Below are positions 52,901-58,293 of a DNA stretch of 64,000 nt, piece by piece (the stretch's first letter is position 1; the number at the start of each line of letters is the position of its first letter). The notes beneath the pieces were generated by a model, which worked only from the letters and a program-made list of their open reading frames with translations, was not told the DNA's origin and searched no databases. This stretch comes from Cricetomys ansorgei (taxonomy: Eukaryota; Chordata; Mammalia; Rodentia; Nesomyidae). The position numbers were made by a program, and so were the translations under genes. The stretch is from positions 752,501 through 816,500 of the forward strand of contig JAMJFZ010000690.1 in NCBI GenBank assembly GCA_026225945.1, written 5' to 3'.

Positions 52901-53852
52901 ACCCACAATCCTGACAGGTCCTACACAAGTAAAGAATGGTTAAGTACTTGTTTGACGGCAACAACACAGTAAATGTCACATTTTGTCATCTTCCCTTGTA
53001 CTTATTCCTCATAGATGCTACCAAGGATACTTGCTGCCTCTGACTAATTGAACCATAATCCCCTGATATGATCCCTTAAACAGATTCTAGAACCTACTTT
53101 ACTTCTCCATCAAACCACAGGGGAAATGGGCCTACAAACTTGCAAGTTTACAAAACTCCCCAGGTAGCTTTCTTTGCTGTACTAAAACTTGAGAACTAAA
53201 ATACACAGCCTAGTTTATGGAATGGCACACCAGTAAAAGAAGAACTCTCATCGTCAAGATGTTTCCTTAGTTTTGTGACAAAACAATACATGGCTCTTCT
53301 TAAACAACCATGTAGACAAGGCTTTAAAGGGATGAGACAAGGTCTCACTTGAAGAATGTAATAGGTATCACCAGAGAAGGATCAGAATCCTTCAGATAAA
53401 GCACTGCTATAGAATCTGCCCCTTTGGGACTAACAACCCAATGAGGACAATAGCTACGAAGGGTCAAAAATGGCACCCTACTGACACAGAGAAGCAGCCC
53501 TATGACAACGGACCCTGACATCATGCCCTCTTCCCAAATGGTTAGATAGTCTATCCTATAAAACAAGCAATGGATATTGACTACTTTTTGTCTGATGAGC
53601 AATGACTTAAAACAAGTGAAAAATAAAGCAAAGTACAACAATAATTCAGGAAATAAAAATTTTACCAATCACTTGGTGTCAGACATACTGATGACCACAC
53701 AATGAATCATGATAAGTACTGTTACATAAAAATACATACAGTGCTTCCAGTTGTGAAAACGCTGGTTTTACTTACCCTATCCCGACGACTTGCTATTTCT
53801 GCTTTAATTTGGTGTGGATCATACTTGGTATTAGCTGAATACCCAGAGAAGG
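4344..53852 (-). CDS. WWC3: WWC3, WW and C2 domain-containing protein 3 (5' end outside window), 20 coding exons
   Basis: Cytoplasmic scaffold of the KIBRA/WWC family. Family members promote LATS1/2 phosphorylation and so restrain YAP/TAZ in the Hippo pathway (known for the family). Joined minus-strand exons give 1,014 residues plus stop with continuous phase. Order, counting from the first full codon at 53850: linker KYDPHQIKAEI (about 13-23); coiled coil (26-95); acidic GSQTDTVGE (137-145); second coiled coil (155-281); Ser-rich SRGSL repeats and SLSSRSSLSSLSPP (282-468); linker with SACLSDYSLASDSGVFEP (about 485-502); C2 domain (about 530-655); Glu-rich helix (684-733); VDKET motif (789-793); SPFVRS/TIVRSQTFSP and SPFVRNTLERR aPKC-region-like motifs (about 814-870); LDLELDLQ coiled coil (875-950); PDZ ligand ADDV (1011-1014). 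The two WW domains and start codon are missing only because the window ends. Paralogue choice rests on FTDIYGLPQYEK and RINIPPLPADDV, which fit WWC3 and not WWC1 or WWC2 as I recall them. Regulation is not visible because the promoter lies outside. Confidence 0.95.
4445..4525 (+). repeat. ID SINE
   Basis: Diverged ID: gcacagtggcagactgcatg ... caaggccctagaatcaatcc, the tRNA-Ala-derived A and B box layout. Confidence 0.65.
4780..5115 (+). repeat. Ancient L1 3' end
   Basis: Has the ttgtatgatcccatt, aggaaatatccag and tgattgcctgggctcagg segments seen in old L1 3' ends. It lies in the last WWC3 intron. Confidence 0.6.
5757..5884 (-). CDS. WWC3: WWC3 exon 19 (basic C-terminal helix)
   Basis: 128 nt encoding TRQTKLDYHQEQVAEKMLKK, ASKEIYQLRGQNHKEPIQVQ and TF(R). 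Acceptor ttgtag; donor gtaagg. The SKE(I/V)xxLRxQ..K and QxFREK sequences lead into the terminal exon. Confidence 0.97.
6330..6557 (-). CDS. WWC3: WWC3 exon 18 (C-terminal coiled coil)
   Basis: 228 nt, 76 codons, phase 0 at both ends. It encodes SCRSSLAELMARTSLDLELD, LQASRTRQRQLNEEIGTLRE, LRQRLEDAQLRGQTDLPHWV and LRDERFRSLLKEAERQ. The TSLDLELDLQA motif and coiled coil are diagnostic of WWC proteins. Acceptor ttccacag; donor gtaaga. Confidence 0.98.
7290..7458 (-). repeat. B2 SINE
   Basis: Reverse-strand B2 with gagccatctctccagccc at its 5' end and gtgagccaccatgtgggtg in the body, ending in a T-rich tail on the plus strand. Confidence 0.92.
7577..7795 (+). repeat. B3/B2-like SINE
   Basis: tRNA-like head (ggctagagagatgctaagtg) followed by a B3-type body with ggtggcttacaaatgcctgt and a CA/TA-rich tail. 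Confidence 0.75.
8111..8203 (-). CDS. WWC3: WWC3 exon 17 (RSDSDSS / FVRNTLERR)
   Basis: 93 nt, 31 codons, phase 0 at both ends. It encodes LYRSDSDSSTLPRKSPFVRN then TLERRTLRYKQ. RSDSDSS and FVRNxxERRxxR are strongly conserved across the family and overlap the KIBRA aPKC-binding region. Acceptor gtgcag; donor gtttgt. Confidence 0.97.
9886..10050 (-). CDS. WWC3: WWC3 exon 16 (VDKET motif and TIVRSQTFSP)
   Basis: 165 nt, 55 codons. It starts VDKETTTEDLFPEEAVSV, then KERPSCRARGSPFVRSSTIV and RSQTFSPGARSQYVCR. The basic, Ser/Thr-rich part corresponds to the region near the aPKC-binding site mapped in KIBRA. The family motif is DKETNTE as I recall it; here the Asn is Thr. Acceptor acctag; donor gtgagt. 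Confidence 0.96.
10239..10375 (-). repeat. B1-like SINE with internal duplication
   Basis: Reverse-strand B1 signature (ggagacagggtcttgctatg, aagtggtgggat). The central 'cactggcctgcacctcat / cattggccttgaactcat' phrase is duplicated. Confidence 0.7.
11159..11321 (-). CDS. WWC3: WWC3 exon 15 (WWC3-specific Cys-containing segment)
   Basis: 163 nt encoding SWQADSVDSGCSNCTQTSP, then NYPESCYIGAESHGRVF, TGQAESYNPEKLHPLPLK. The first part matches my recollection of human WWC3 closely and the second half is more divergent. Acceptor ctttag; donor gtaagt. It ends in phase 0. Confidence 0.92.
12090..12336 (+). repeat. ID-B1 composite (B4-type) SINE
   Basis: ID-like head (agtgtagcttagtggcagaa), an A/CAA-rich linker, then a B1-like second half (ggtatggtggcatatgccta). 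Confidence 0.7.
12671..12822 (-). CDS. WWC3: WWC3 exon 14 (Glu-rich helix)
   Basis: 152 nt encoding DAVTVLLARTTAQLRAVERE, LAEERVKLEYTEEEILEMER and KEEQSEAVSE(R). This is a charged helix following the C2 domain. D(A)VxxLLxRTxAxLxxVExEL is a family-wide pattern. Acceptor cttcag; donor gtgagc. Confidence 0.97.
13181..13348 (-). CDS. WWC3: WWC3 exon 13 (end of C2 domain)
   Basis: 168 nt, 56 codons, phase 0 at both ends. It encodes GISQINLADCDSSSDMQLRW then YPVQVFASPEPPKAKEPVK and a variable tail ending ASSGKT. The Q-I-(N/S)-L-A-D and RW(Y/H) residues close the C2 domain. Acceptor catgcag; donor gtacat. Confidence 0.95.
13527..13671. repeat. Mixed (CA)n / (TA)n / (TATG)n simple repeat
   Basis: Alternating purine-pyrimidine tract in the intron just downstream of exon 12. 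The minus strand reads through as Tyr/Ile/Val-rich ORFs that are spurious. Confidence 0.9.
13844..14036 (-). CDS. WWC3: WWC3 exon 12 (C2 domain core)
   Basis: 193 nt encoding HIRVYLPPLDSAAPNTYCSK, SLEFQAPLVFNEVFRIPVHS, SMLTLKSLQLYVCSVN and PQLQEELL. This is the C2 core with the VFNEVF motif. Acceptor gttcccag; donor gtatgt. The minus-strand reading frame stays open well past the donor into the intron, but that extension is not part of the exon. Confidence 0.97.
14794..14848. repeat. (TA)n(CA)n microsatellite
   Basis: Short TA run then a nearly uninterrupted CA tract, in the intron between exons 11 and 12. Confidence 0.95.
15033..15119 (-). CDS. WWC3: WWC3 exon 11 (C2 domain)
   Basis: 87 nt encoding HDSTNECLLVHVLQLRNLAG then LVMKEDCK(I). 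The (F/L)LVHVLQL.NL.GL pattern is the C2 strand where WWC proteins differ from classical Ca-binding C2 domains. Acceptor ttttctag; donor gtaagt. Phase-symmetric. Confidence 0.93.
16028..16102 (-). CDS. WWC3: WWC3 exon 10 (entry to C2 domain)
   Basis: 75 nt, found only by direct reading because it lies in no long ORF. It encodes NEDAEESAFGDTYGNNEPQ then IYVGF(L). Acceptor tgttcag; donor gtgagt. The QI.VG(F/L) stretch is the first beta strand of the C2 domain. It starts and ends in phase 2, so it is an in-frame cassette. Confidence 0.9.
16344..16551 (-). repeat. B3/B2 SINE
   Basis: Reverse-strand element ending gaaccatctctccagcct on the plus strand, with gttgtgagctaccaacatgg in the body. Confidence 0.88.
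16560..16700 (-). repeat. Degraded B1-like SINE
   Basis: Directly next to the previous element. cagtgtcttgctatcttatc ... tgatgctgaaattatagata resembles an old reverse B1. Confidence 0.5.
17287..17407 (-). CDS. WWC3: WWC3 exon 9 (linker before C2)
   Basis: 121 nt encoding VTLREDSAKRLERRARRVSA then CLSDYSLASDSGVFEPLTK(R). The S-ACxSDxS..SDSGVFE motif is conserved in all three paralogues. Acceptor ctttgcag; the donor gttaga is non-canonical at +3 (T instead of a purine). Confidence 0.95.
17820..17990 (+). repeat. Possible degraded L1 3' end
   Basis: Purine-rich GGGAGG segment followed by AT-rich sequence with caaatatatcataattgcat, as in rodent L1 3' ends. Weak. Confidence 0.35.
18126..18192 (+). 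repeat. Short tandem duplication
   Basis: Two copies of a roughly 35-bp AT-rich unit that shares aaaaaaattatccaaatat. Confidence 0.7.
20888..20946. repeat. AT-rich simple repeat
   Basis: tattatatat-type low-complexity tract within an intron. Confidence 0.9.
21214..21425 (-). repeat. Ancient hAT-Charlie (MER-type) DNA transposon fragment
   Basis: ggattctcaacctccaaact at one end and tccaaacattgccaaatttc near the other match, in order, a common placental MER repeat. Same family as 51851-52035 in opposite orientation. No coding capacity. Confidence 0.6.
21955..22107 (-). repeat. B1 SINE
   Basis: Well-preserved reverse B1: gacagggtttctctg, gaccaggctggcctccaact, agtgctgggattaaaggcgt. Confidence 0.95.
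22301..22863 (-). CDS. WWC3: WWC3 exon 8 (large Ser-rich exon)
   Basis: 563 nt, the longest coding exon here, encoding 187 full codons. It opens LSASTLTVSSGSSRGSL, followed by three 21-bp tandem units coding SRGSLAS-type repeats. Then come SFTDIYGLPQYEKADAE, LLRFDLIPFDSLGRD, FHKQRRSLDTPQSLASLSSR, SSLSSLSPPSSPLDTPF and a variable tail. The exon is rich in Ser-Pro and Arg-x-x-Ser sites, so it is probably a heavily phosphorylated disordered region (inference). Acceptor tttcag; donor is the perfect gtaagt. The FTDIYGLPQYEK stretch identifies WWC3 rather than its paralogues. Confidence 0.97.
22774..22836 (-). repeat. 21-bp x 3 coding tandem repeat in WWC3 exon 8
   Basis: Units at 22774-22794, 22795-22815 and 22816-22836 encode the repeated SRGSLAS unit. 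Same repeat number as I recall for human WWC3. Confidence 0.85.
23577..23666 (-). CDS. WWC3: WWC3 exon 7 (end of second coiled coil)
   Basis: 90 nt encoding ILLQEKRNCLLMQLEEATRL then TSYLHSQLK(S). Acceptor atctatag; donor gtagga, a weaker match to consensus. The LEEATRLTSYL.SQLKS stretch is near-invariant in the family. Phase-symmetric. Confidence 0.96.
23769..23925 (+). repeat. B1 SINE
   Basis: ctttaatcccagcactcagg, ggtcagcctggtctacagag, aaaccctgtctc and a C/A-rich tail. Confidence 0.93.
24637..25067 (+). repeat. Ancient hAT-like DNA transposon remnant
   Basis: tatggtccacagaccccagg ... cctgccaggggtct near one end and gggatccaacaacttgagaa near the other resemble the paired ends of an old placental hAT repeat. 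Confidence 0.45.
25269..25385 (-). repeat. MIR fragment
   Basis: catttaactgatgaggaaac and ggaagtaacttaccttggct follow the reverse-complemented MIR core. Confidence 0.65.
26706..26866 (+). repeat. B1 SINE
   Basis: gcatgcttttaatcccagca, gagttccaggacagccaaag, accctgtctc, then an A-rich tail. Confidence 0.92.
27600..27729 (-). repeat. Degraded B1-like SINE
   Basis: Reverse-strand pattern ending agtgctgggattacaggtgt and ccacacctggct. Confidence 0.65.
28047..28190 (+). repeat. B1/B4-like SINE
   Basis: gtagaggcaggggcatcagt ... agcctgggtacataagactc, then tctcaaac and an A/G-rich tail. Confidence 0.6.
28322..28520 (+). repeat. B3/B2-like SINE
   Basis: gagatggttcagcaggtaaa head, tttgatacccaggaaccaca B-box-like segment and CA-rich tail. 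It ends about 190 bp from exon 6. Confidence 0.75.
28706..28948 (-). CDS. WWC3: WWC3 exon 6 (second coiled coil core)
   Basis: 243 nt. It encodes VSNIQQQLAQLANESWPG, then AEADRDRLQLIKEKEALLQE, LQLIIQQRRSAEDVARLEEE and RRRLEEEIQRARATSAQGAT. The ESWPG motif and the charged heptads are typical of WWC proteins. Acceptor ctgtctcag; donor gtgtgt. Both ends split Arg codons, so the exon is phase-symmetric. Confidence 0.97.
29884..30055 (+). repeat. MER5-type hAT-Charlie fragment
   Basis: ggatcacctgggaatggtta, agatctactgactcctacgc and ggcaagccctctgggcactt follow the MER5 consensus order as I recall it. Confidence 0.65.
31014..31068 (-). repeat. ID-like SINE remnant
   Basis: acatgctaagtaactactct and ctaagctatataccctgccc match a reverse ID tRNA-like region. 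Short and diverged. Confidence 0.4.
32081..32127. repeat. A-rich simple repeat
   Basis: (CAAAA)n-like tract, perhaps a retroposon tail without a recognisable body. Confidence 0.85.
35290..35390 (+). repeat. ID SINE
   Basis: gatatatagctcagtgctag ... ttaacaagcatggttcttgg with an A-rich tail, preceded by a fragment resembling the B1 3' half. Confidence 0.6.
36190..36263 (-). CDS. WWC3: WWC3 exon 5 (start of second coiled coil)
   Basis: 74 nt encoding FLFDDKTRLVDRVRLNWQYE then EARK(R). Acceptor ggaaag after a T-rich tract; donor gtaaga. The VRLNWQYEEARKR stretch begins the second coiled coil. It ends two bases into an Arg codon. A 146-bp inverted repeat lies about 260 bp upstream in the adjoining intron. 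Confidence 0.95.
36521..36666. repeat. 146-bp inverted repeat with alternating TG/TA centre
   Basis: Arm 36521-36560 (starts atgcaattcatattgcaatg) pairs with 36627-36666. I count the first 36 positions complementary except one, with a small slip toward the centre. The intervening ~66 nt are alternating purine-pyrimidine and themselves largely self-complementary, so the whole segment could form a long hairpin or cruciform. It has no similarity I know to a named element. Confidence 0.9.
36770..37105 (+). repeat. Tigger/MER2-like DNA transposon fragment
   Basis: attcagccaaccatgcatta, tttaaatcatctggagatga and gcggatattggtattccatg recur in the same order as in the MER2/Tigger1 group as I recall it. 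Old and non-coding. Confidence 0.6.
38283..38517 (-). repeat. Ancient hAT-type repeat (copy A)
   Basis: gagatcggcaatctgatcct, agttttattggcaccc, tatttactatctgatccttc and gaaatcatttgccaatccac, in the order of a common placental hAT-type repeat. Related copies at 58445-58565 and 62763-62925. Confidence 0.6.
38799..38948 (-). CDS. WWC3: WWC3 exon 4 (SLAKL to GSQTD segment)
   Basis: 150 nt, exactly 50 codons, phase 0 at both ends. It begins SLAKLTDSFKNSC and ends FCDVGSQTDTVGE. The middle (CIADTLQDFSHNTGTLGDSG) looks less constrained. Acceptor ttccag; donor gtatgc. A symmetrical exon whose skipping would keep frame. Confidence 0.94.
39831..39960 (-). CDS. WWC3: WWC3 exon 3 (first coiled coil, continued)
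   Basis: 130 nt encoding IDRKMSSSHTNYKLDEAQ, AIMSELRTIKKAICTG and EKERRDLMQ. Acceptor aaacag; donor gtaaag. The SELxxIxKAI..GEKE..DLMQ pattern is shared across the WWC family. It lies after the largest intron in the window (about 12.5 kb). Confidence 0.96.
40408..40490 (-). repeat. ID SINE
   Basis: Reverse ID: attgaacccaggaccttaca, ggcaagcactctactactgc, ctcagcccg. Good match to the BC1/ID tRNA-Ala-like region. Confidence 0.8.
41010..41210 (+). repeat. MIR
   Basis: attccagcttcaccactcat, agctgtgggaacctaggcaa and ggagattatgtaaggaaagg follow the MIR consensus order. Confidence 0.75.
41856..41946 (+). repeat. B1 3' fragment
   Basis: gagggcagcctgggttgtac, aagaccctgact and an AAAC tail directly preceding a (GT)n tract. 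Confidence 0.6.
41947..41994. repeat. (GT)24 microsatellite
   Basis: Forty-eight uninterrupted bases of GT, seeded at the tail of a B1 fragment. Confidence 0.98.
42702..42780 (+). repeat. ID-like SINE
   Basis: tggagtgtacctcatggcta, gtgcttgcatgaagacctga and gttcaatccccaacacc with an A-tail. Confidence 0.6.
43652..43965 (+). repeat. B3/B2-like SINE with (CA)n tail
   Basis: ttagcaagatggctcagagt head, a diverged body, gttgtcttctgactttcacg near the 3' end and a CA tract at about 43915-43954. Confidence 0.75.
44148..44342 (+). repeat. B3/B2 SINE
   Basis: ggctcagcagttaagagcac, gggttcagttcctagtatgc, cagcttacaactgtctgtag and ccctcttctgg. Confidence 0.88.
44510..44730 (-). repeat. MIR
   Basis: Reverse MIR: tgctttacactgggcatatc, aatgaagaaactggagtttg and gcaggactgggattcaatac in order. 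Confidence 0.75.
45005..45147 (+). repeat. B1/B4-like SINE
   Basis: gagatggtggcttacatctg, taatccc, gttcaaggctggagtacaga and gtctcc with an A-rich tail. Confidence 0.75.
47640..47860 (+). repeat. Ancient L1 fragment
   Basis: atttggcaatgtccaatatg ... taggtacttatcctgaaaga resembles the ORF2 3' / 3'UTR junction of old L1s. Broken and non-coding. Confidence 0.5.
48362..48433. repeat. (TC)n(TG)n compound simple repeat
   Basis: CCCTCT tract passing to TC then TG/TATG. Confidence 0.95.
49012..49050 (+). repeat. 39-nt dispersed direct repeat, copy 1
   Basis: Shares aaacacacagtgacaatgca and most of its flanks with 50135-50173; identity stops outside. Confidence 0.75.
50135..50173 (+). repeat. 39-nt dispersed direct repeat, copy 2
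   Basis: Second copy, about 1.1 kb from the first, same orientation. Confidence 0.75.
50605..50882 (+). repeat. B3-type SINE
   Basis: ggataagaggcttacaagtt head, ggatccccagaacccatata, cctataactccagcactcag and a CA-rich tail. Confidence 0.75.
51851..52035 (+). repeat. Ancient hAT-Charlie (MER-type) fragment
   Basis: cttctcaattgtgggcattt, ctatctggacacatttaaag and gctagtgggtagaagtcaag in consensus order. Same family as 21214-21425 in opposite orientation. Confidence 0.65.
52452..52531 (-). CDS. WWC3: WWC3 exon 2 (first coiled coil)
   Basis: 80 nt, in frame with exon 1. It encodes LSRLKRELTQMKQELQYKEK then GVETLQ(E), a heptad-like coiled coil. Acceptor ttttag; donor gtgagt. It ends two bases into a Glu codon that exon 3 completes. 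Confidence 0.95.
52825..52900 (+). repeat. L1 3' terminus fragment
   Basis: ggatatgatcataattttat, tgtatacatgtatgaaattc and tccaaagaataca resemble rodent L1 3' ends. Confidence 0.5.
53776..53852 (-). CDS. WWC3: WWC3 exon 1 in window (linker after WW domains)
   Basis: 77 nt, starting with the last two bases of a codon. It encodes FSGYSANTKYDPHQIKAEI then ASRRDR. The acceptor is ...cttag at 53853-53854 and the donor is gtaag (RC of 53771-53775). It ends in phase 0. The TKYDP motif is the conserved segment between the WW region and first coiled coil in all WWC proteins. The preceding exon is not in the window. Confidence 0.93.
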
Positions 53853-55243
53853 CTAAGGAAAACAAAAATATTTTATTTTATAATGGATTAATTAAAATAA
53901 ATGGACAAAAGGAACTTCTGATCCATCATGTTAATAACTTATTCTCAGTCTGGGATTCATACATGGGCACTGGCTCCTAAATAATTAACATTTCACAACC
54001 TCAAATCTCCTTTATGTTTTATTTTTGCATTAGGATTTACTACATGATCACATAAGAAAACATAAGCCTCAGGTAAATAAACTGTTTACTTCTGCTACAA
54101 ATCTATGAGGTTAAAGCCCACATAGACACAAAGGAGAAAAGATTATGGTATGGAAAATTGTTCTTACTCTGTTACTTTCTTTCCCATACAAACACACAGA
54201 AGAGACTAAAGGAAGGCTAGAATCATAATGTTAACTATTGTTATTCTCCATGGTTGCATGCCAAAGGATTTTATCCTTATCTTCTTTGCAGCTATAGTCT
54301 TCATATGGATAATTTTAACATGAGAAAGAAAAAAAAGAACCCTGAAAACATACAAAATTAAAAGGCAGCTAGTTTTCTGGTTCTGTTAAAATCTAATTAC
54401 TTTATCTAGTCTAACCAGATTGAAGGTAGTGTGCCCCCAAGTTACTTGTTCCCTGGAAACTGAAGTAAAGTGTTCACACTTTGATTCTCAGTCTGTTTGG
54501 ATATTTGGCTAAAATAAATACTGAAGTTTCTTAAATAGTATCATGCATGTGATTTAAAGACGCAGTGTCATTAGTATGACTAGCCAATGCCTGGGGAATA
54601 AGCCCCACAGATCTGCTTCTGCCAATTTCTGTCTGCACAAAGCTGCAAACCCTTTCCAGTTTTCCAGTGGCTGTCTCAGCCACTGCTCTCACCTCTCTAC
54701 ATGGTTTTTTTTTTTGTTCTGTTTCTGTTGACTTTGTTTCCATAGCTGAAGGCACCCTGGTTTGTACTATGGCAATATGATTTCTAGTCTCTTCCTTAGT
54801 TCCACGGTCTTCATCTGTGACCCTTCATCATCAGCCTCCTAGTTTTCTCCCTTTCACTCCTGTCACTTCAATATCTGTGACTGACCCTCTCACAGTTAAT
54901 TTAGATGTTCACAACGAGAATTTAATTCAAGATCCTTTCCTCACTTTATGTTGGAAAGGACAGCTTAAAACCATCAAGTAGCTTACACAGCAAGATTATT
55001 TAAAACTTCAATTAGAACCACATCCAAAGTTAATTTGAGCAGTTCAGAGCTCCTATTTTAAAAACAGCTCTGTGGAAAATCTACTATTTAAGCCCCATTT
55101 AGTCAGAACTTCAAACAACTGAATCTAGTGGAAATAAATATCTGGAAGAGTGCAATGTCTGCCAGCTTTATCTCAAATTATCTTATACTTAGAATTGTGA
55201 TCTCTCAAGGACATGGAGGAAAACATTTTTATAACACAATTCA

Positions 55244-55368
55244 TAGCTGGGTGCAGTAGCTCACGCTGAAATCCAGGACTTGGGAAGCTGAGGCAAGGGG
55301 ACTGCTTTAAACAGAGGGCCAGCATGGGCTACAGAATGAGACTCTGTCATAAACAAAACAAAATCCAC
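55244..55368 (+). repeat. B1-like (7SL-derived) SINE
   Basis: agctgggtgcagtagctcac, gggaagctgaggcaagggga and agactctgtc with an A-rich tail. Confidence 0.75.
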
Positions 55369-55576
55369 AATTCTTAGGCTACAAATACATATTACTCATA
55401 GAAAACTTCATAGTATCAACAAAGCCCTGTATTTAACTCAACACCTGTCCTACCTGCCCCTTCACACACCAGAATTCTTAGATAAGAATTTTATTTCCAA
55501 ATTCTACAACTTTAAAAAATACGCATTCCGTGGGTTTTATTTACAATCAACAATGAATGTAATAGCTCAAACAATT

Positions 55577-55780
55577 TTTTTTAATTTAAAATTGTATGTG
55601 TATGGGTGTTTTGCCTGCATACATGATTGTGTACCATGGAGTACCTGGAGCCAGAAGAGGGCATTGGATTCCCTGCAACTGGAGTTACAGATGGTTGTGA
55701 GCCACCATGTGGGTGCTAAAAACCAAAACTGGGTCCTCCAGAAGAGCAAATGCCTTAATTGTTGAGCCATCTCTCCAGTT
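55577..55780 (-). repeat. B3/B2 SINE
   Basis: gttgtgagccaccatgtggg, ttgttgagccatctctccag and gagccagaagagggcattgg. Confidence 0.9.
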
Positions 55781-55835
55781 CCTCAAGCAATATTCTTTAC
55801 AGACAAAAACCATTTATAGAAAATCTCCACATCTG

Positions 55836-56150
55836 GTCTGGGGAAATGGCTCAGTGGGCAAAGTACTTGCTTTATTAGCATCAAGACCTAAATTTAAATT
55901 CCCAGAACTCTCAGGTAAAGCCAGGTGCAGTGCTGTACATCTGTAATCCCAGTGTTCCTAAAACAAGATGAGAGGTGGAGACAGGAGAATATCCAGAGGC
56001 TCTTGGGCCATGGCACACAGGTGTGAAACTAGATACCCTGTCTCAAGGAGGAATGTAAAGACCAACATCTAAGGTTGCCCTCTGACCTCCACACACATGC
56101 TGTGTGTGCTCACATTTGCACCCCCTCCCATACACACACATTCTCCACAC
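55836..56150 (+). repeat. B3-type SINE, long form
   Basis: ggggaaatggctcagtgggc head, tctgtaatcccagtgttcct, ccctctgacctccacacaca and a CA-rich tail. Confidence 0.75.
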
Positions 56151-56375
56151 GAAGCATAACTCCCACACCTAAGCTTATAGGCCTCAGGTTAAATGTAAAA
56201 TGCAAATGAGATTAAGGGTTGCTATCTCCTCCCTTACACGCAAGTTAAACTTGTCAACTTAAATCAGGAGGATAATGCCAATAGTTAACATCTGGGCTCT
56301 TTCCCACTGAGGCTAGAAAAATAACCCCACCAGCAAAATTCAACAACATTAAATTCCATGTTTAAAACTCGTAAC

Positions 56376-56682
56376 AGCAGAGCTGGGAAAATCTCAGTCC
56401 ATAAAGTGCCTGCCACAGAAGCATAAGGACCTGAGCTCAATCCTTAGAACCCACTCATAAAGCTAGGTAGGCATGGTGGTGTGTGTTTGTAATCCCAGTG
56501 CTTAGAAGACAGAGATGGCTGAGTCCCTGGGGCTTGCTGGTCAGCCAGCCTAGCCTAGTCAACGAGAGACTCTGCCTCCAAAACGTAAATAATAAGAACA
56601 AACCAAAGTACTTGAGGAAAAATACCTGAAGTGTGGTCTTCACATATATGTGTACTCACCCACTCACATATATGTGCATACC
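56376..56682 (+). repeat. B3-type SINE
   Basis: gctgggaaaatctcagtcca head, gagctcaatccttagaaccc and ggtgtgtgtttgtaatccca. Its tail leads into the adjoining (CA)n tract. Confidence 0.7.
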
Positions 56683-56712
56683 TGAGAACACACACACAAA
56701 CACAGACACACA

Positions 56713-56746
<34 letters not shown>
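56683..56746. repeat. (CA)n microsatellite
   Basis: CA-rich start with CAGA interruptions then a pure CA run, at the 3' end of a B3-type SINE. Confidence 0.97.
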
Positions 56747-56749
<3 letters not shown>

Positions 56750-56820
56750 AGCAAAGGAGGAAGAGGAAGAGAAGGAGAAGGAGAAGGAGGAGGAGGAGGA
56801 AGAAAAGAAGAGGAGGAGTT
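56747..56820. repeat. Polypurine (GAA/GGA)n tract
   Basis: Some 74 nt almost entirely A and G on the plus strand, directly abutting the CA run. Confidence 0.95.
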
Positions 56821-58293
56821 GGAAAGACTGAGTAACGTGGACTTGGAATTATCACCACAAAACTTTTCTTGCCTCTTAAATTTCATAGGAGAAATTAGTA
56901 GGGATTGAAAAACACATGAGAGCTGTGGTAGCCACTACTGGACATCTATACAGCAGTCTCTCCCCACCCCCACCCTTGTGTCTCCCTAACAGAATACTGA
57001 CCAGTAGCCATACTCAGCATAGTTAAGATCTAGATGGAGGGCTCAGTGAAACAAGGACACCACAACAGAGGCTGCAAACCTACCAATGGAAACCTCCAAT
57101 CTAATCTTGGGAAGACTCCACTGTCCATGAATTGCTTAGTGTCAAGGCACGTGGGATTAAGAATTCAACTATCTACAGATAAAACCTTGTGAGATGACAG
57201 CTTTTATTGAACTGAAACTATTTATGTTACTCTCTAAAATAAAAAAAAAATTCCAAGTCTTGGATGAGGAAAAAGGCAATACAAGTACCCAAGACTGTGA
57301 ATATATTTAATCTCTAGATGCTAAGAATAGCTGTGAACACTGGAGAACTTTTAATAGTATAATTCAATTTATAAATAAAATCCCCAGTTCCAGTAAGTCT
57401 ATCAGAGCCACTCTCGGAGTCCAAGGAATAGCTTGGACTCCTGACCCCTTTTCACAGAGTACATGTCATATTTATTAAAAGACAGCTACCTACCTATCTC
57501 CAATCCTGTGGTTTATAATAATGACCAGACTTCCAACTTAAGAACTCTGTTCTCTATTGACAGTTCAATGTAGAAAGGCATTAAATAACTCAAGGGCTCT
57601 ATTCAGGAATATAATATTGCTTTGAATTATACCAAAACAATGCAAAGTACTATACCTTATTATCATAGAGTGCCTTTCACATGTATTTTACCTACTTTCA
57701 GAAAATCTTGTCAAGCAGAGAAAATTGTGGTGTTTCCCGTCTATATAAACACGTGAGTTTGCAATGATGTGACCTACACTATGCCATCATTCACAGGAGG
57801 AATTACAGCTAGGTCTTGAGCTCCTGGGGATTAGCTCTTGGTAAACACACATGCCCTCCTGTAGCCTTCAGAATTGAGGCTTGCTGACTAACATGTGAGA
57901 AAAATGCTGTGTGATCTATTTTTCTCTGGCTTGCTCCAACCTGCCTGTGGGAAGGGAAACAAAAGGATGACAGGATTGCCTAAAGCCCTCATCCTAAACC
58001 AGGCAAGCAGATGAGAAAACCTTTAGTAGAGTGCCGATGGAAGATAGTCTGAGTGGGATGGGTTTGGAGCCTCAGAAAGAATGTTGGCAGTACTGATGGC
58101 TGATAAGGTCAAGCTTCGCCACCACCTGACCAAAGAATCCAGGATGAGTCAGCATGTTCTCACGGGAGATAAGGCCTCCTCTTTCCCAGGCACTCGGAGA
58201 CACTCACAGCAGTTCAGGTCATTCTTGGAACCATGATAATAAAGTTACATTCCTCCTGCTAGATGGGACAAGTCACAGTCGATTGAGGCCACC

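Noticed and set aside
4344..53852. WWC1 (KIBRA) or WWC2 as the gene identity
   Set aside because: Shared motifs such as LDLELDLQA fit all three paralogues, but FTDIYGLPQYEK, the SVDSGCSNCTQTS exon and RINIPPLPADDV fit only WWC3 as I recall the family. WWC1 ends RMNIPALSADDV and WWC2 ends KISIPSLPADDV.
54531..54755. Charged minus-strand ORF upstream of the first exon, as a possible missing WWC3 exon
   Set aside because: No resemblance to the WW or linker region and no matching phase-1 donor was found.
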